Below are positions 19,562-30,400 of a DNA stretch of 33,307 nucleotides, piece by piece. The notes under the pieces are model-generated. The model was not told the DNA's origin. It ran no database searches and saw nothing but the letters and a program-made list of their open reading frames with translations. This DNA is from Zygnema cylindricum (taxonomy: Eukaryota > Streptophyta > Zygnematophyceae > Zygnematales > Zygnemataceae). How positions within the stretch are numbered: position 1 is the first letter of the stretch; every line of letters begins with the position of its first letter. The DNA is taken from the NCBI GenBank assembly GCA_037447655.1, contig JBBHKE010001591.1, positions 36,993 through 70,299 of the forward strand. Direction: 5' to 3'. The position numbers and the translations under genes were made by a program.

Positions 19562-20857
19562 CGGGTAAATTTTCTACCTTCAGCAAGGGATCAGATACGA
19601 GAAGAACGCGATCCGTCAATAAAGCCCAAACAAAAATGGATACCAAAGAAACAATTCTGCTTCCAAGACCAGAATGGAGGTGAACGATCACATATTTGCA
19701 TCCAGAAAGTCGTGAAAATTTCTCGATATTTTTCTTTTGGATTTTACCGACAACATATGCCCAATCTGAAGAGCTTTGCCAGCATTTCCTATATAGCTTT
19801 AAATATTCTGCGGGGAAAAAAAAAGGATTAAACCATAGATCGAACAGGCAAAGTAACAGGTTTCAGGTATCAGGTTGTTTTTCTAAGCTGTTACCGACAT
19901 AGAATTTATTACAAGTTTGTTTCAAACCTGTCACAAAACAAAGAAATATCTTCATCCAGTGACCTTCTCATATAACCAACCTTTGAAAGATTCAATTGCA
20001 TCAACTGTTCTCTTTTTTTTGAACCGGTATTGCCTGTAACAAATAATTACTAACTACACAGGAACAACATTGACAATTGCGAAAACCTGTAACCGATAAC
20101 TGTTACTGGAACTGTTACTATAACTAAAAACTATAACTTTATTTCTACTATCAACAACAACAGACACAGAAACCGAATCTTCGACTGTCTAGAGCAATTC
20201 TACAGAAATAAGTGGACAACCCGATAAAGGAAACAGGGCGTATAATTCACAGGGAGAAATTATACATAAAAATCTCTATTCACATCTCTATGAAAATAAC
20301 TCAAAGGTAGTGCGGTTTTGCTTGAGAAAACAGAAGATTTAACTCACGTTCCTCATTATAAAATGAGGACAAATTCTCTATGTGATCCCGTTATTATGGA
20401 CCGTCAAGCACATTTGTCAGTTAAATAATCCATAATAAAATAAGTGTCATCAAAATGTTTTCAGTGGATGTTAATGAAACATCTGTATCATTTCGGGTAC
20501 ATATCGGTCTATGGGAGTTTAGAGGTTTACCAAAAAACATTGTCCTGATAAACTTTATTCATGGACGTTTGAACGTTTTCCGTGGATGATAATGAAAGAT
20601 CTGTATCTTTTTTGGCATAAATACATTTCGGCCTATGGGCGCTTTATCACACAAAATACTGCCATTTCAAATTTTATTCGTTCATGGCTACTTCATCATA
20701 TTTTGAATTTTCGACCAAACGATGACAGATGTTAACATTTTCCAAATTCACCGAATTTGTCAATTCTATCAAATTACATGTATACACAGTCGACACCTAC
20801 TAAACATAGTCCAGAACTAAAATCTCGTTTGGACGACAGCCAAAATTTCCAATCTAA

Positions 20858-21018
20858 TTTCAAATCAAATATCAAATCAAACCGAAATCAAATCAAACCA
20901 AACCAAAACTAATTTCAAACGAAATTTCAAATAAAATCAAATGAAATCAAACCAAATCCAAACCAAAATCAAACCAAAATCAAACCAAAATCAAATCAAA
21001 CCAAATCAAATTAAACTT
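20858..21018 (+). repeat. AAATCAAAC/AAACCAAAAT degenerate repeat
   Basis: Runs of AATCAAACCAAA and AAACCAAAATC variants, 9-12 bp units, without coding potential. Confidence 0.8.
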
Positions 21019-21182
21019 CATCAAATTTCATTTATCTCGATTATGCTTGACTAAGGGAGTTGAACAGCATACCAGCCATTTTGTAAACAAGAGCTTGAGA
21101 AGAATTGGAAACAAAATCTTTATACAACTGCTTTTCAGATCTGATAATAAAGGTAACGGCCAGGATCACAAACGGAGAGAAG

Positions 21183-21195
21183 TGAGGGAGGGAGG

Positions 21196-21228
<33 letters not shown>
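21183..21228 (+). repeat. (GA)n microsatellite
   Basis: GAGGGAGGGAGGGGGAGAGAG continuing as a pure GA run of about 16 units. Confidence 0.9.
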
Positions 21229-21231
<3 letters not shown>

Positions 21232-22014
21232 AAGATCGGGAAACAAAAAGGATTAGCATTATACCCTAGTGGTGTTCTGCAAATGCAATGGGTTCAAGCT
21301 TTGTGTATGTTGAATGGCTGTAGAGATATATGTGAAGAAATTAAATGACTTTATAAATAAGAAGCATTTGAGAAAAACGGTTCAAAAAGGAAAAAATAAA
21401 TAGAATGGACTTAAAATTTTCATGGAAAATAGAAGGCTGTGAAATTCTAAATTATCACATACGTGACTGACCCAGGACAGGAGTGCCAAAAAAACAAAAG
21501 TCTTAAACGAATAAAATGACAAGATAAAACTTCAAGCTAAAGAATAATGCACGAAAATCAAGGAGGAACTTGACATAGGAAACCAGTAACTCCCGCACCA
21601 AAGGAAATTCTAAATAGAGGATCGGCTAATTTATTGCATAATTTTCAAAATTGAGGAGCGAAAATGAGTACAGTAAAATCAGTAAACAAAAGAATGACGA
21701 AGAAGTTTTTACTTTTCATCTCTATTAAAGTTAAACTTTCTTTGAGCACTCAAAGACGTTTATCTTTGTGCACAGCTGTTGCAATTTTTGTTTTGATTTG
21801 GTCAATCGAAAGGTCAGTTATCTCCGTTGTGCTTTTGCGACTCAAAAACTTAAGCATATACGTCATGAAATAAAAGATTTAGTGCGCCCAAAAACTCTTG
21901 ATAGAGATGAAAGGTTTAGCATTATTATGCATATTTGAGCACTCAACAAAAATCTAACATACATTGACCGCACATTATCCACTTTCTATCTTCTAGAGAA
22001 AATTGCAAGGGACA

Positions 22015-22233
22015 CTACACCGTGTATCGCTATTGGCGTTAATGTTTTTTCCACCACTTAAATCAGCTTTTCCTCTGTGCACAAATGTCCAATTATCACT
22101 TGGAGACTGCTAATGGGAAGGTAAAATCTTACCTTTCCATCGTAATAGTCGGATTCATGATCCGTAAACCGTGCACCGGGAAATTGAGCTAAGAGACCAA
22201 AGAAAACATCAACGCTAAGACTGGTACAAGGTA
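22015..22233. mobile_element. Diverged MITE (CACCGTG family) in the fucosyltransferase-like locus
   Basis: Left end TACACCGTGTATCGCTATTGG and the TTAATGTTTTTTCCACCACTT block match the family. The right end, AACATCAACGCTAAGACTGGT, is a weak inverted copy. It lies between the presumed first exon and the next recognised exon of the minus-strand GT37-like gene. Confidence 0.55.
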
Positions 22234-22308
22234 TTGTATCGAGCAAACACCAAATGACAGTCTAATGGAATTAGAGTGGATCACACACATGGTGTTAACT
22301 AAAGCATT

Positions 22309-22375
22309 GGTGATAATAATGATAATGGAAATAATGACAGCAACAATGATAGTAATAATGATAGTGATAACTAAG
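22309..22375 (+). repeat. GATAAT/GATAGT trinucleotide-based repeat
   Basis: GATAATAATGATAATGG..AATGATAGTAATAATGATAG; imperfect ATA/ATG-rich simple repeat, non-coding. Confidence 0.75.
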
Positions 22376-22588
22376 AAATAATAGTAGAATATTAGTATAA
22401 AGTCTAACAGCTATAGTTTATAATTGTAGAAAAACTATAGTTTATTGGGAGCTATAGTGTTAGTTTTCGCCATATTGAGTGAATGTAGTTCACTTTACCC
22501 TCGGCTAATTTTATGCAATAATTTTTAAGATCGATTAATATTTTGAAAAAAATGAAAAGAAAAACACTTTAAACAAAACAAAAGCTAC

Positions 22589-22959
22589 CTTGACCAGCAA
22601 AGATTTTTCTTGTCCCGAAGGTGGTGTGAATGAAGTCGTGACGGGCCATTTTCTTCTCGAAAAAAACGATGATTAGACTCTTCCTTTATTTTTCCTTCCT
22701 TTCCTTGTTCCTTTTCTCCTTTTTTTTCTTCCTTCTCACAATCAATAGGTCCCCTAGTAAAAGCTTTCTCAGCATTTTGATATTCAAGGAACGAGATTCT
22801 TTGGCGTGGAGGAGAATGTAAATCGGATTCGGTTAGAAACCTTAAAACCGTTTTTATGTTTGAACTGGAAAGTACCACGAGGCTGAGACTTACCAGTACC
22901 ATAAACCACCTCACAGAGGAACTGGAACTGAAACTGAAACAGTCATAGAGACACCACAT
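22589..22959 (-). CDS. Possible first exon of the fucosyltransferase-like gene (signal-anchor)
   Basis: The minus-strand reading starts at ATG 22959, has a Ser-rich N-tail, then a single hydrophobic segment WFMVLVSLSLVVL, then a Lys/Glu-rich stem. It ends DKKNLCWSR|GTAGCT. A short cytosolic tail plus one membrane anchor plus a stem is the usual type II Golgi glycosyltransferase layout. The terminal C..SR recalls the SCLSRY motif that precedes the RKCGP region of GT37 proteins. Phase does not fit directly with the exon at 19807, so an unlocated intermediate exon of length 3n+2 would be required. This is suggestive only. Confidence 0.35.
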
Positions 22960-23287
22960 CGTACAGGCAAATCGTGATTGTTTGCCTCTACAACTACATT
23001 AGAGTATCATTATTTTTCGCAAAAATTTGAAAGACATTGTACCATATTGCTTTTGTTAGGATGGAACATAACCCTAGTTTCAAGTCTCTGTCAAAAACTC
23101 AAAATCGACAAAATAGTTCGACGAATCTTTGAATTTTTTTGTCTTTTTGTGCTCTGTACGGTAACTCTGCGTACGAGCACCAACAGTTTTCAGTGGTTTC
23201 AATTTTACGCCTCTTCTACTTTGGCCTACAAGCGCGTTTTCGTCAAATACGTGTTGAAATAAAAACGAAGGCGACAAAATTCAAATG

Positions 23288-24143
23288 CACCGTGAATCGC
23301 TATTAGTGTTAATGTTTTTTTTTGCCGCTTAAGGGTATGGTTAATTGGTTACATCGGGAGGTCTCTGTAATAGTACGGACAGTAAAATTTCTGTATTACA
23401 GAGGCCTCGGTTACATCGCGTATCGTCTGTAAACAAGTTTTTACATACGTGTTCTGATTTGAGTGGTTCCACGTAAGTCGACGATCAAATCTCTAAAATC
23501 GTCAAAGATTTGGAAACCGACCATTTTCGTATGGAAATCCGTACTTGCGTATTTCGTACGTGTACTTCGCAAGTGTACCGCATCAATGTACCTCAGATAT
23601 CTCCTTCACTCTACTGACTTTCAGGAAAAAACCGTATTTCTTTTCGGCAAAGATTTTACGGTCACCTTGTCCGAAGGCACGTGACTTTTTCGGCGTGTGA
23701 AAATTTTCATTTTTCATCGACGCACGTGTCAATCGTCCAGGTGTAGCGAATTGACTGGTTCGATACAGAGGCGGATGGAGCGATTGCTTCGCAGATGAAG
23801 ACCAAAATGTAATCGGACGGTCGACGTCTTTTTCCGGTTACTTGGAGAATCGTAATCATATTTTCTGTAATGTTGTTTTCAAGAAACTCACGAAAATATA
23901 GTACGGCATGGTACGGGCAAGTACAAAATTCTGTATTAAACCTCACTTTTCGTCTCATGTAACCATACCCTAAAACATCTTTTCCCGTACACACCTGTCC
24001 GATTTTCAATTTGAGACCGTCAATTGGAAGTTGGGAATCTTATCTTTCAATCGAAACCGTCAGATCCACAATCCGACATGTGTGCACGAGAAAAAATGTT
24101 TTAAATGGCAAAAAAAATATAATTCTAATAGCGATACACGGTG
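23288..24143. mobile_element. MITE (CACCGTG family) carrying a nested insertion, upstream of the DRIP-like gene
   Basis: Left end CACCGTGAATCGCTATTAG and right end CTAATAGCGATACACGGTG are inverted copies. Subterminal GCCGCTTAA and TAAAACATCTTTTCCCGTAC are the two halves of a block that is continuous in the 25010 and 31136 copies. Removing the insert at 23333-23970 plus one TAA leaves about 215 bp, the normal size for this family. TA follows the right end; the left flank reads TG, a lost or mutated duplication. Confidence 0.75.
23333..23970. mobile_element. PIF/Harbinger-like non-autonomous element nested in the MITE
   Basis: The inserted segment is 638 bp with terminal inverted repeats GGGTATGGTTA and TAACCATACCC, directly flanked by TAA on both sides (23330-23332 and 23971-23973). 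A 3 bp TAA/TTA duplication with GG-starting ends is typical of PIF/Harbinger. No transposase is encoded. The interior (TGTAATCGGACGGTCGACGT, TTGGAGAATCGTAATCAT) resembles blocks in the 7.06 kb and 16.2-17.8 kb fold-back elements, suggesting one broad family. Confidence 0.7.
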
Positions 24144-24187
24144 TAGTTCCATCCTTTTATAAATGTCCTAAAAGGTATGGAAATGCT

Positions 24188-24200
24188 ATATATAGTTCCT
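24188..24200 (+). promoter_or_regulatory. Candidate TATA box of the DRIP-like gene
   Basis: The run CTATATATAG lies about 240 bp upstream of the chosen ATG and about 45 bp downstream of the right end of a MITE. It is the best TATA-like string between the MITE and the start codon. The region is AT-rich, so a chance match is possible. Confidence 0.35.
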
Positions 24201-24380
24201 TTTTAATAATATACGCGTATTATATTTTATTTTACTCATATAGTTCAAATATGATACGGTTTCAGTGTTTCACCAGATATAGAGTTTTCACTCATTTCCG
24301 CACCTTTTGAACGGAAGTTTCTATTGCTAACTGTTCGTTTTTCTTCGGGTACACCGTCGAAAGCGAACCCTAATTTACTT

Positions 24381-24413
24381 TAATCCTAACCCTAACCTTA
24401 ACCCTAATTCAAA
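24381..24413 (+). promoter_or_regulatory. Telo-box-like CCCTAA repeats upstream of the DRIP-like start codon
   Basis: Four degenerate telomere-type units (CCTAACCCTAACCTTAACCC) sit 20-50 bp before the ATG, in the likely 5' UTR. AACCCTA telo-boxes are known plant promoter and 5' UTR elements bound by telomere-repeat-binding factors and linked to Polycomb recruitment. That this copy acts as one is inference; it could also be a small interstitial telomeric scar. Confidence 0.5.
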
Positions 24414-24433
24414 CCCGAATACGTGCGGACGCC

Positions 24434-27400
24434 ATGCAGCAAGTGCGGGTGGTATGTGCCCCTCTTCTGGCGTGTTTTACGTGTCCTATCTGCAAAAGTA
24501 TTTTCCGGGAGGCGACAACTGTGACTGAATGCCTTCATACGTGTGAGTATATGTAGATGTTTTTTTTTTTTTTTTTCGCTTTTATTCTCGAGCAAACCTA
24601 TTGCTACTTTATAGGTTGCAATTTCAAGAGGAAAGGATTGCAAGTAAATGCAAACGTGATCTTTGTTTTTTATTTGCATTTGTGATCTATTTGTCATTTT
24701 TGTTTTCTTTTGTTTTGTTTTTCTCAAAACTCTAAATCCATGGATGCACAGTGCAATTAATTTTGTCGGTAGTGATTATGATATGCACTAATCACGTGTA
24801 GGTGTCAAACGTACATAATTTTGTCGGTAGTTATTTTCATCTACACTAATTTAAGTGTAGTGCCAAATTTGTTGTATACTTATTTATGTTGGTAGTTGTT
24901 ATCATCTACTCTAATTTGAGTGGAATCTGGAGGGGTTAGAGGAGGCTAGACAGGAGGTAGCAGGAATGGGGAAGGGCTGGCTCCCACTACAGAGGGGAAA
25001 GGGGAGCTACACCGCGTATCGCTATTAGTGTTAATGTTTTTTTCGCCACTTAAAACATCTTTTCTCCGTACACACTTGTCGGATTGTAGATCTGACGGTC
25101 CCGATTGAAAGGTAAGATTCTCAGCTTCCGATTGGCGGTCTCGAGTTGAATGTCGGACAAGTGTGTACGGAGAAAATATGTTTTAAGCGACGAACGATTC
25201 GCGGTGTAGTACCTTCTGGTGGTACGGAGGCTGGCGACGGTGGCAGTGGAGGTGGGGGTGGAAACTACCAAGGAGTTACCAAGTGCTGTAGAGATAACAG
25301 TAGTGGAAGACGGGCGGAGGCCATGGAGGGATCATTAAGCTAGAAGTGTTTTATCTCCTTCGTCGAATGGCACCGTAATGTCAAGTTTGTCGTAAACTTA
25401 TTTTTGTCGGTAGTTACTATCTCTTACACTTATTAATTTGTACGTATCAAACTTGTTGTACATTGATTTTTTTTGGTGGTTATTGTCATCTACACTATTC
25501 ATCTGTAATTTTCAAAAACTGACACCTAAAGCTAATACGAATTATGCCTGTACTACGGAGGGCGGTTGACATGCATCACATAGGTTTGGTTTGACGTGGT
25601 TATAATATGGCTTAAATTTGTTTCTCTTGTTTGTTACTGCTTGCTTGTTGTCAACAGTTTGCAGGATTTGTATTTATAAAGAACTGAAAGAAACACGACA
25701 AAATGTTTGTCCTGCTTGTCATATCGACCTGGGAGTCAATCCTTTCGAAAAACTTAGGTGAGATCATTTTTCTTTAGTGATGAAGTTGAGAATGTGAACT
25801 TGATATTAAACTATCAACAGTGGTTCAAACCAATTTGGAAGCCAAAAAAGTGTTGAGAGAAGATAAGCAACGTAGCAAGACTCAATCTATGTCGACACCT
25901 TTTGTCTATAAACATATTTTGTATATATGAGTGATGAAACAAGATTGCTTTTGATTTTTTATTTGCAACTTTACAATAACAATTGGAAGAATATAACGAT
26001 CGAGAATAGCACCAATGCTGCAAGTCACATACATGCTTTCAATTTTGCACTTATTTTATGAAATTGGAGTGTGTTGGAGGGATAAAATGTTGCATTTAAC
26101 AGCTTTCATGTCTGCAGTTTTTCTTCGTATGTGAATCTCGCTTCTTATTTTGAATTAGAATGTTTAAAATATTTCGTATGCACGCAGGTTTGATGCTATA
26201 TGGCAGGTATACTCACAAACATACTTCCCTCTCTCTCTCTTTATCTTGAGTTTGTATTTTTATGCATATATGCAGAAGTGATTACCAGTTGGCTGAACTC
26301 AGAAATAAGCTTTTTCCTTTGGCGAATGAAGTGCCCTCTACTTCTTCTTTTCGTTCAGGAGTTAAAGAAAAAGGTTCAAAAACAGGCTGGGCTCAAGAAC
26401 CAGCGAAGAAAAAAACGAAGTTGTCACACATTTATTTCAAGGGTAGACAAAAAGTCGGTATTCCCCAGGGCACAGATGTGGATGATATGGAGGTTGAGGA
26501 AAGTGGAGCAGGTTCTGACCAAGAACCTATGGGGTATAAAGGGAAAAAAAAAGCTCAAAGTGAAATTTTTGCAGAAGAGAATGCCGTTACCATGACTGGG
26601 AAACGTAGACGTTTTGTTCTTGCTCTCGAGGCAAACGCTGACCCAGATTATGTCAAGGTTGCAGCGAATAGTATTGAAGGGACTGTGGAAGTTAATGAAG
26701 AAGAGACGAGGGAGAAAGAGTTGGACGTTAGTGAAAATGAGAAGGATTCATCCGGGATGAAGAAGAATAAGAATAAGAATAAGGTTGTGAGGGATCAACA
26801 AAGTCAACTGCCTTCATCTGGAAAGAAAATCAAATATTCTGGTGCCAAATCTGTTCAGAACTGTAGTTCAGAAGCAAAAAGTCAGGGAAAAACTTCGCCT
26901 GTTAATCCTCTTTCAAAGGAACACAGCAACGGAGGAATTTCCGCCTCACTTTCCGCCACACCTCCGTCGAATGTAACAATTACGGAAGTTGAAACCTCCA
27001 TGAATGGCATAGTTAGACAGAACAGACGGCCGGAAAATTTAGCCACTCCATTGGTCCAACAAAACGTAAACCCAAATCCCTACCAAATGGGATCCCAACC
27101 AATGCCCCATCAACAGTATCCTCCAACGGATCCCTATCATGTTCAATCAAAAAATTCTTCAAATTCTTCTCGCGCTGTAAATGCGCCTTTTGCATCTCCA
27201 TCTCAGTTTCAAGGAGCAATTCCACCCCATCACCGATTTCCGGTAATGACACCAGTTGGGAAATTAGATAAGTTAACGAAACACTCCAGTAAAGTAAATT
27301 CACCAAGAATTCACAGTTTCCCTGAACCCCAAGGGTTTGTAGATTCCAATCAAGGACAGCAGCATTATGCAGGAAACAATATGCCTCACAATAATAGAAT

Positions 27401-30400
27401 GGGAGGACATGTTTCACCAAATTCGTTTTCTGACAGTTATAGAAAGGCTCAAGGGCCTTATAATGGAGCAAGTGCATATAATAGAAAGGAACAATCTGCT
27501 CGGAATGTAGCTCCTATGGATTCTCCTGGGACTGTGGGAGGAATTAGAGGATCGTTTGGTTATCAATCACCAAGAAATACCTTGATAGGAGGAGGAATGC
27601 AAGGAAGATATGGAGCAGGAGGAGTATATGTCCCTATTAATATGCAAGGACCAAAAGGGATGAGGCACGTTAAAACCCCAACTTGGGTTGTTCTTCAATC
27701 GACCGAAAATCCGTAAGTTTTTTTGGACCATAGAGGAAACTTATCTGAATCTGTATTTATCGAGGCTTAAAAAGGAACACTCTGTATGTTAAACCCTTTC
27801 CAAGTGTTGGATATTCTTTTCAGGGTAATCTGGTTCAATCTTTAGGAAACTAAAGATCCAACTAAAGATTCTGTTCTTTTGGAAACAGAATGGATCTGTG
27901 CAAAAGCTATTTTGACATGAATTTAGTGTGGGCGTTAATCATTGCAAACAGATGGGGTTCGGGTTTTGTAAACAGTCTGTAGAAAGTTCTTAATCGTATG
28001 CCTTAAGGAAGAAGTTATGTATAGCTGAAAGAGCGAAACATATAGTAATGAAGAAAGGGAATGGAGAGAGAAACAGGAATATGACAGTACACCATCGGCT
28101 ATTAGTTTTAAACACTTTTCGGTCAGTTAAATGCGTTTACCTTTATGGTCAGCCGTTGGATTTTCGTTTTGAGGCAAGCAACGTAAAGTTACTGTGTTAC
28201 CTTTCGATTGTGAGGTCTCGATTAAAAGTCAGAAAGCTGTGTAGTGAGAAAAAGTACGTTTGACTGCCCGAAAAATTTTTAACACTACATTGCCCATCCC
28301 TATTAGAGCTAATGACCCTAATTCAGTCGCAATTTTTATGGCCGAATATTACAAAATAGTGTAAACAACTTTTTTTTAAGGGACTACAGTCCGCCACGTC
28401 TTCCTACTCTAAAGTAGTATTACACTTTCTAATTTCACATTTACACTATTTATTCTTTTAATAGTGATGGGCGGTTTAACAGCGATGGGCAGTTCAGTTC
28501 ATTGTAACAGTGGAAGGATAATAGGGTTGAAAAGAATGTAAAGTTTCATTCTAATCCTTCAGAAAAGGCAGAAAGAGAGCGATGTTCAGTTGTTCTTGGA
28601 AGTATTTCAGTTTGAAGAAGTGAACGCGAGAGAAGGAAATGAAAATGGAGAGGCACAGAAGAAGGATGCACTTAATAAAAGCGTTAATATGTGATTGTTA
28701 AGCAGTTTTTTTATTATTTTTTTTCCATTATTTTTGTTTTCAAACAGGTCACCAGGAAAAGAACTTCCCGCTATTGAAAGACCCTATCTTCGAGTAAGGT
28801 AAGATTTTCTGAACGGCACCTTTCACCTCTATGAGGGTTTCCCACAGTTTGTTGGAACCAAATTTTTATGGTGTTTTCTTAAGTTTAAAGCATAGTCATC
28901 ACATTTGCTGAATATTTCATAAACTTTTGGAAAATTCGAATCGAACATTGAAAATATATATTTTCTTTTCCTAAGTTCGAAAGCTGCCTTCAAATTTCAC
29001 AACGCGGAAAATTTGATTGTTTGATGGTTTGCGTTTGTCAAAAATTTACGTTTGAGGATTTCATGGCAAAAGTTAAACGCCTGCGGAATTTCGGAAGAGA
29101 ATTCTGACTTTTGTGGAATTTATGGAGTACACTGTGAATCGTTATTAGCGTTATGGAATATATATTTATTTTTGTGTTATCAATTCTTTTTTACGTTTGA
29201 GGGACATGGGCGCGTTTTGACCGCATATGAAATTAATAATTAGTATTATTAACGCTATTTACTGTTCAGGGCCCAGAATATCCTTCACCAAATCCGTTTT
29301 ATTAATGCTAATAGCAATTCTTGGTGTACTTTGGACAAAAAAGTCAGCATCTACCAAACTTTCAGATGAAAAATTGAAGTCTGTGGTTTTCGTACGTAAA
29401 TGGACTCCTAGAAAACCGTAGGATCCATTTTGTACGGCCGGATGTTTTTGCCAATGTTTTTTTTATCTTGCTGAGTACGAACGCCGACTATTTATATTTA
29501 CGAATATTTGAATAAGAATGCTGTGACTATGATTTATACGGTAACATATCTGTGGATCAGTACTAGTGTGGATAAGCAAACGTATTCAATAAACTTGGTA
29601 ATGAAAACCACACTAGAAATGGATTTTGTTAGGGAAACATTTAAAAGTACAGAACATATGCCGTTGAAGCTTTGCACATTTTTGTAGATTTAGTATCTCC
29701 GACAAACAGCTCATTTAGTTGAACTAAGCTATTTTATGTCAATATTTAAAAAAAAAAAAAATCTCGAAAATTATTCACTTGTATGCCTTATGTACTTTTT
29801 CTCTACTTGTATGCTTAAAATGCATCACCATGTAGTCATTGGATGTACTTGCAACGTACTGATTATATATACTTTTTGGCATTATTTGCTTTTGAACAAC
29901 TTATATGCTGTATGAAACATACTTTGAGATACACTACTCTTTTTTCTCTAAAAATACACAGAGTTGAGAGTGAATAAGGGAAAACCCATGATGCAAACTA
30001 AGCATTAGATACCCTTCTTTTTTAAAGCACAAGGAGGGAGTAAACAACACTGATATTTCAAGTAATCATTTGCAGAAGATATGGTACATTTTAACTGGGA
30101 TTGTTTTGCATTTTTTGTTTCTTTTTATTTCATATGTTGGCAAGTTTAATGGAGTTTAATGTGATTTTTGTTCTTCTTATCATGCAGAGATCCTGGAGTC
30201 ACTATTGGTACCCTCCAGAAATATGTGGAGCATAAGTTAAATCTTAACCCTGGAGAGGTGAGAGGCAAAAAGTGGGGGATTGTAAATGGTACTGATGTAT
30301 ATCGACAGAAGTTGCAAAGGATTTATTGTGATTTCGGTGTTATTGTAATATCAAGTAATTCATAAGTAGATAATCGATATTGCAATAACTGCCGATAATC

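Larger units (their letters stand above)
18915..19807 (-). pseudogene. FUT: GT37 (xyloglucan-type) fucosyltransferase-like exons
   Basis: Two minus-strand exons are recognised: 19807-19578 (230 nt, after a CCCCGCAG acceptor, ending AAG|GTAGAA) and 19106-18915 (after TTTTCTAG). They join in phase 0. Translation contains YRKC, then CKYVIVHLHSGLGSRIVSLV, WALLTDRVLLVSD, then TLCDFPGPEASW. These line up with the RKCGPGT, GLGNR, ALLTNRVLLV and CEPFPGTSW landmarks of plant alpha-1,2-fucosyltransferases (type II Golgi enzymes that fucosylate xyloglucan and related glycans). The second exon runs into a TAA at 18915-18917 after a weakly alignable tail. The C-terminal two thirds of the family, including later acceptor-side motifs, was not found before the fold-back element at 18.39 kb. 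I therefore call it a fragment or incomplete gene; a missed 3' exon is the alternative. Confidence 0.7.
19811..22003. other. Presumed intron or intergenic DNA with simple repeats
   Basis: No convincing exon was identified on either strand. It holds an AAATCAAACCAAA-type repeat at about 20858-21018 and a GA microsatellite at 21183-21228. If the exons at 22589-22959 and 19578-19807 belong to one gene, this is within its introns and should contain one missing exon. Confidence 0.45.

Noticed and set aside
19998-20262. Search for the missing exon between the signal-anchor and RKC exons of the GT37-like gene
   Set aside because: Several AG-flanked minus-strand segments were read, but none gave the expected RYQS/SPY-type motif in the required phase.
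24381-24413. True telomere or chromosome end
   Set aside because: Only about four degenerate units, embedded directly in front of a gene, so it is interstitial.
27013-27477. 154-residue minus-strand frame
   Set aside because: It lies antisense inside exon 3 of the DRIP-like gene and shows no family motif.
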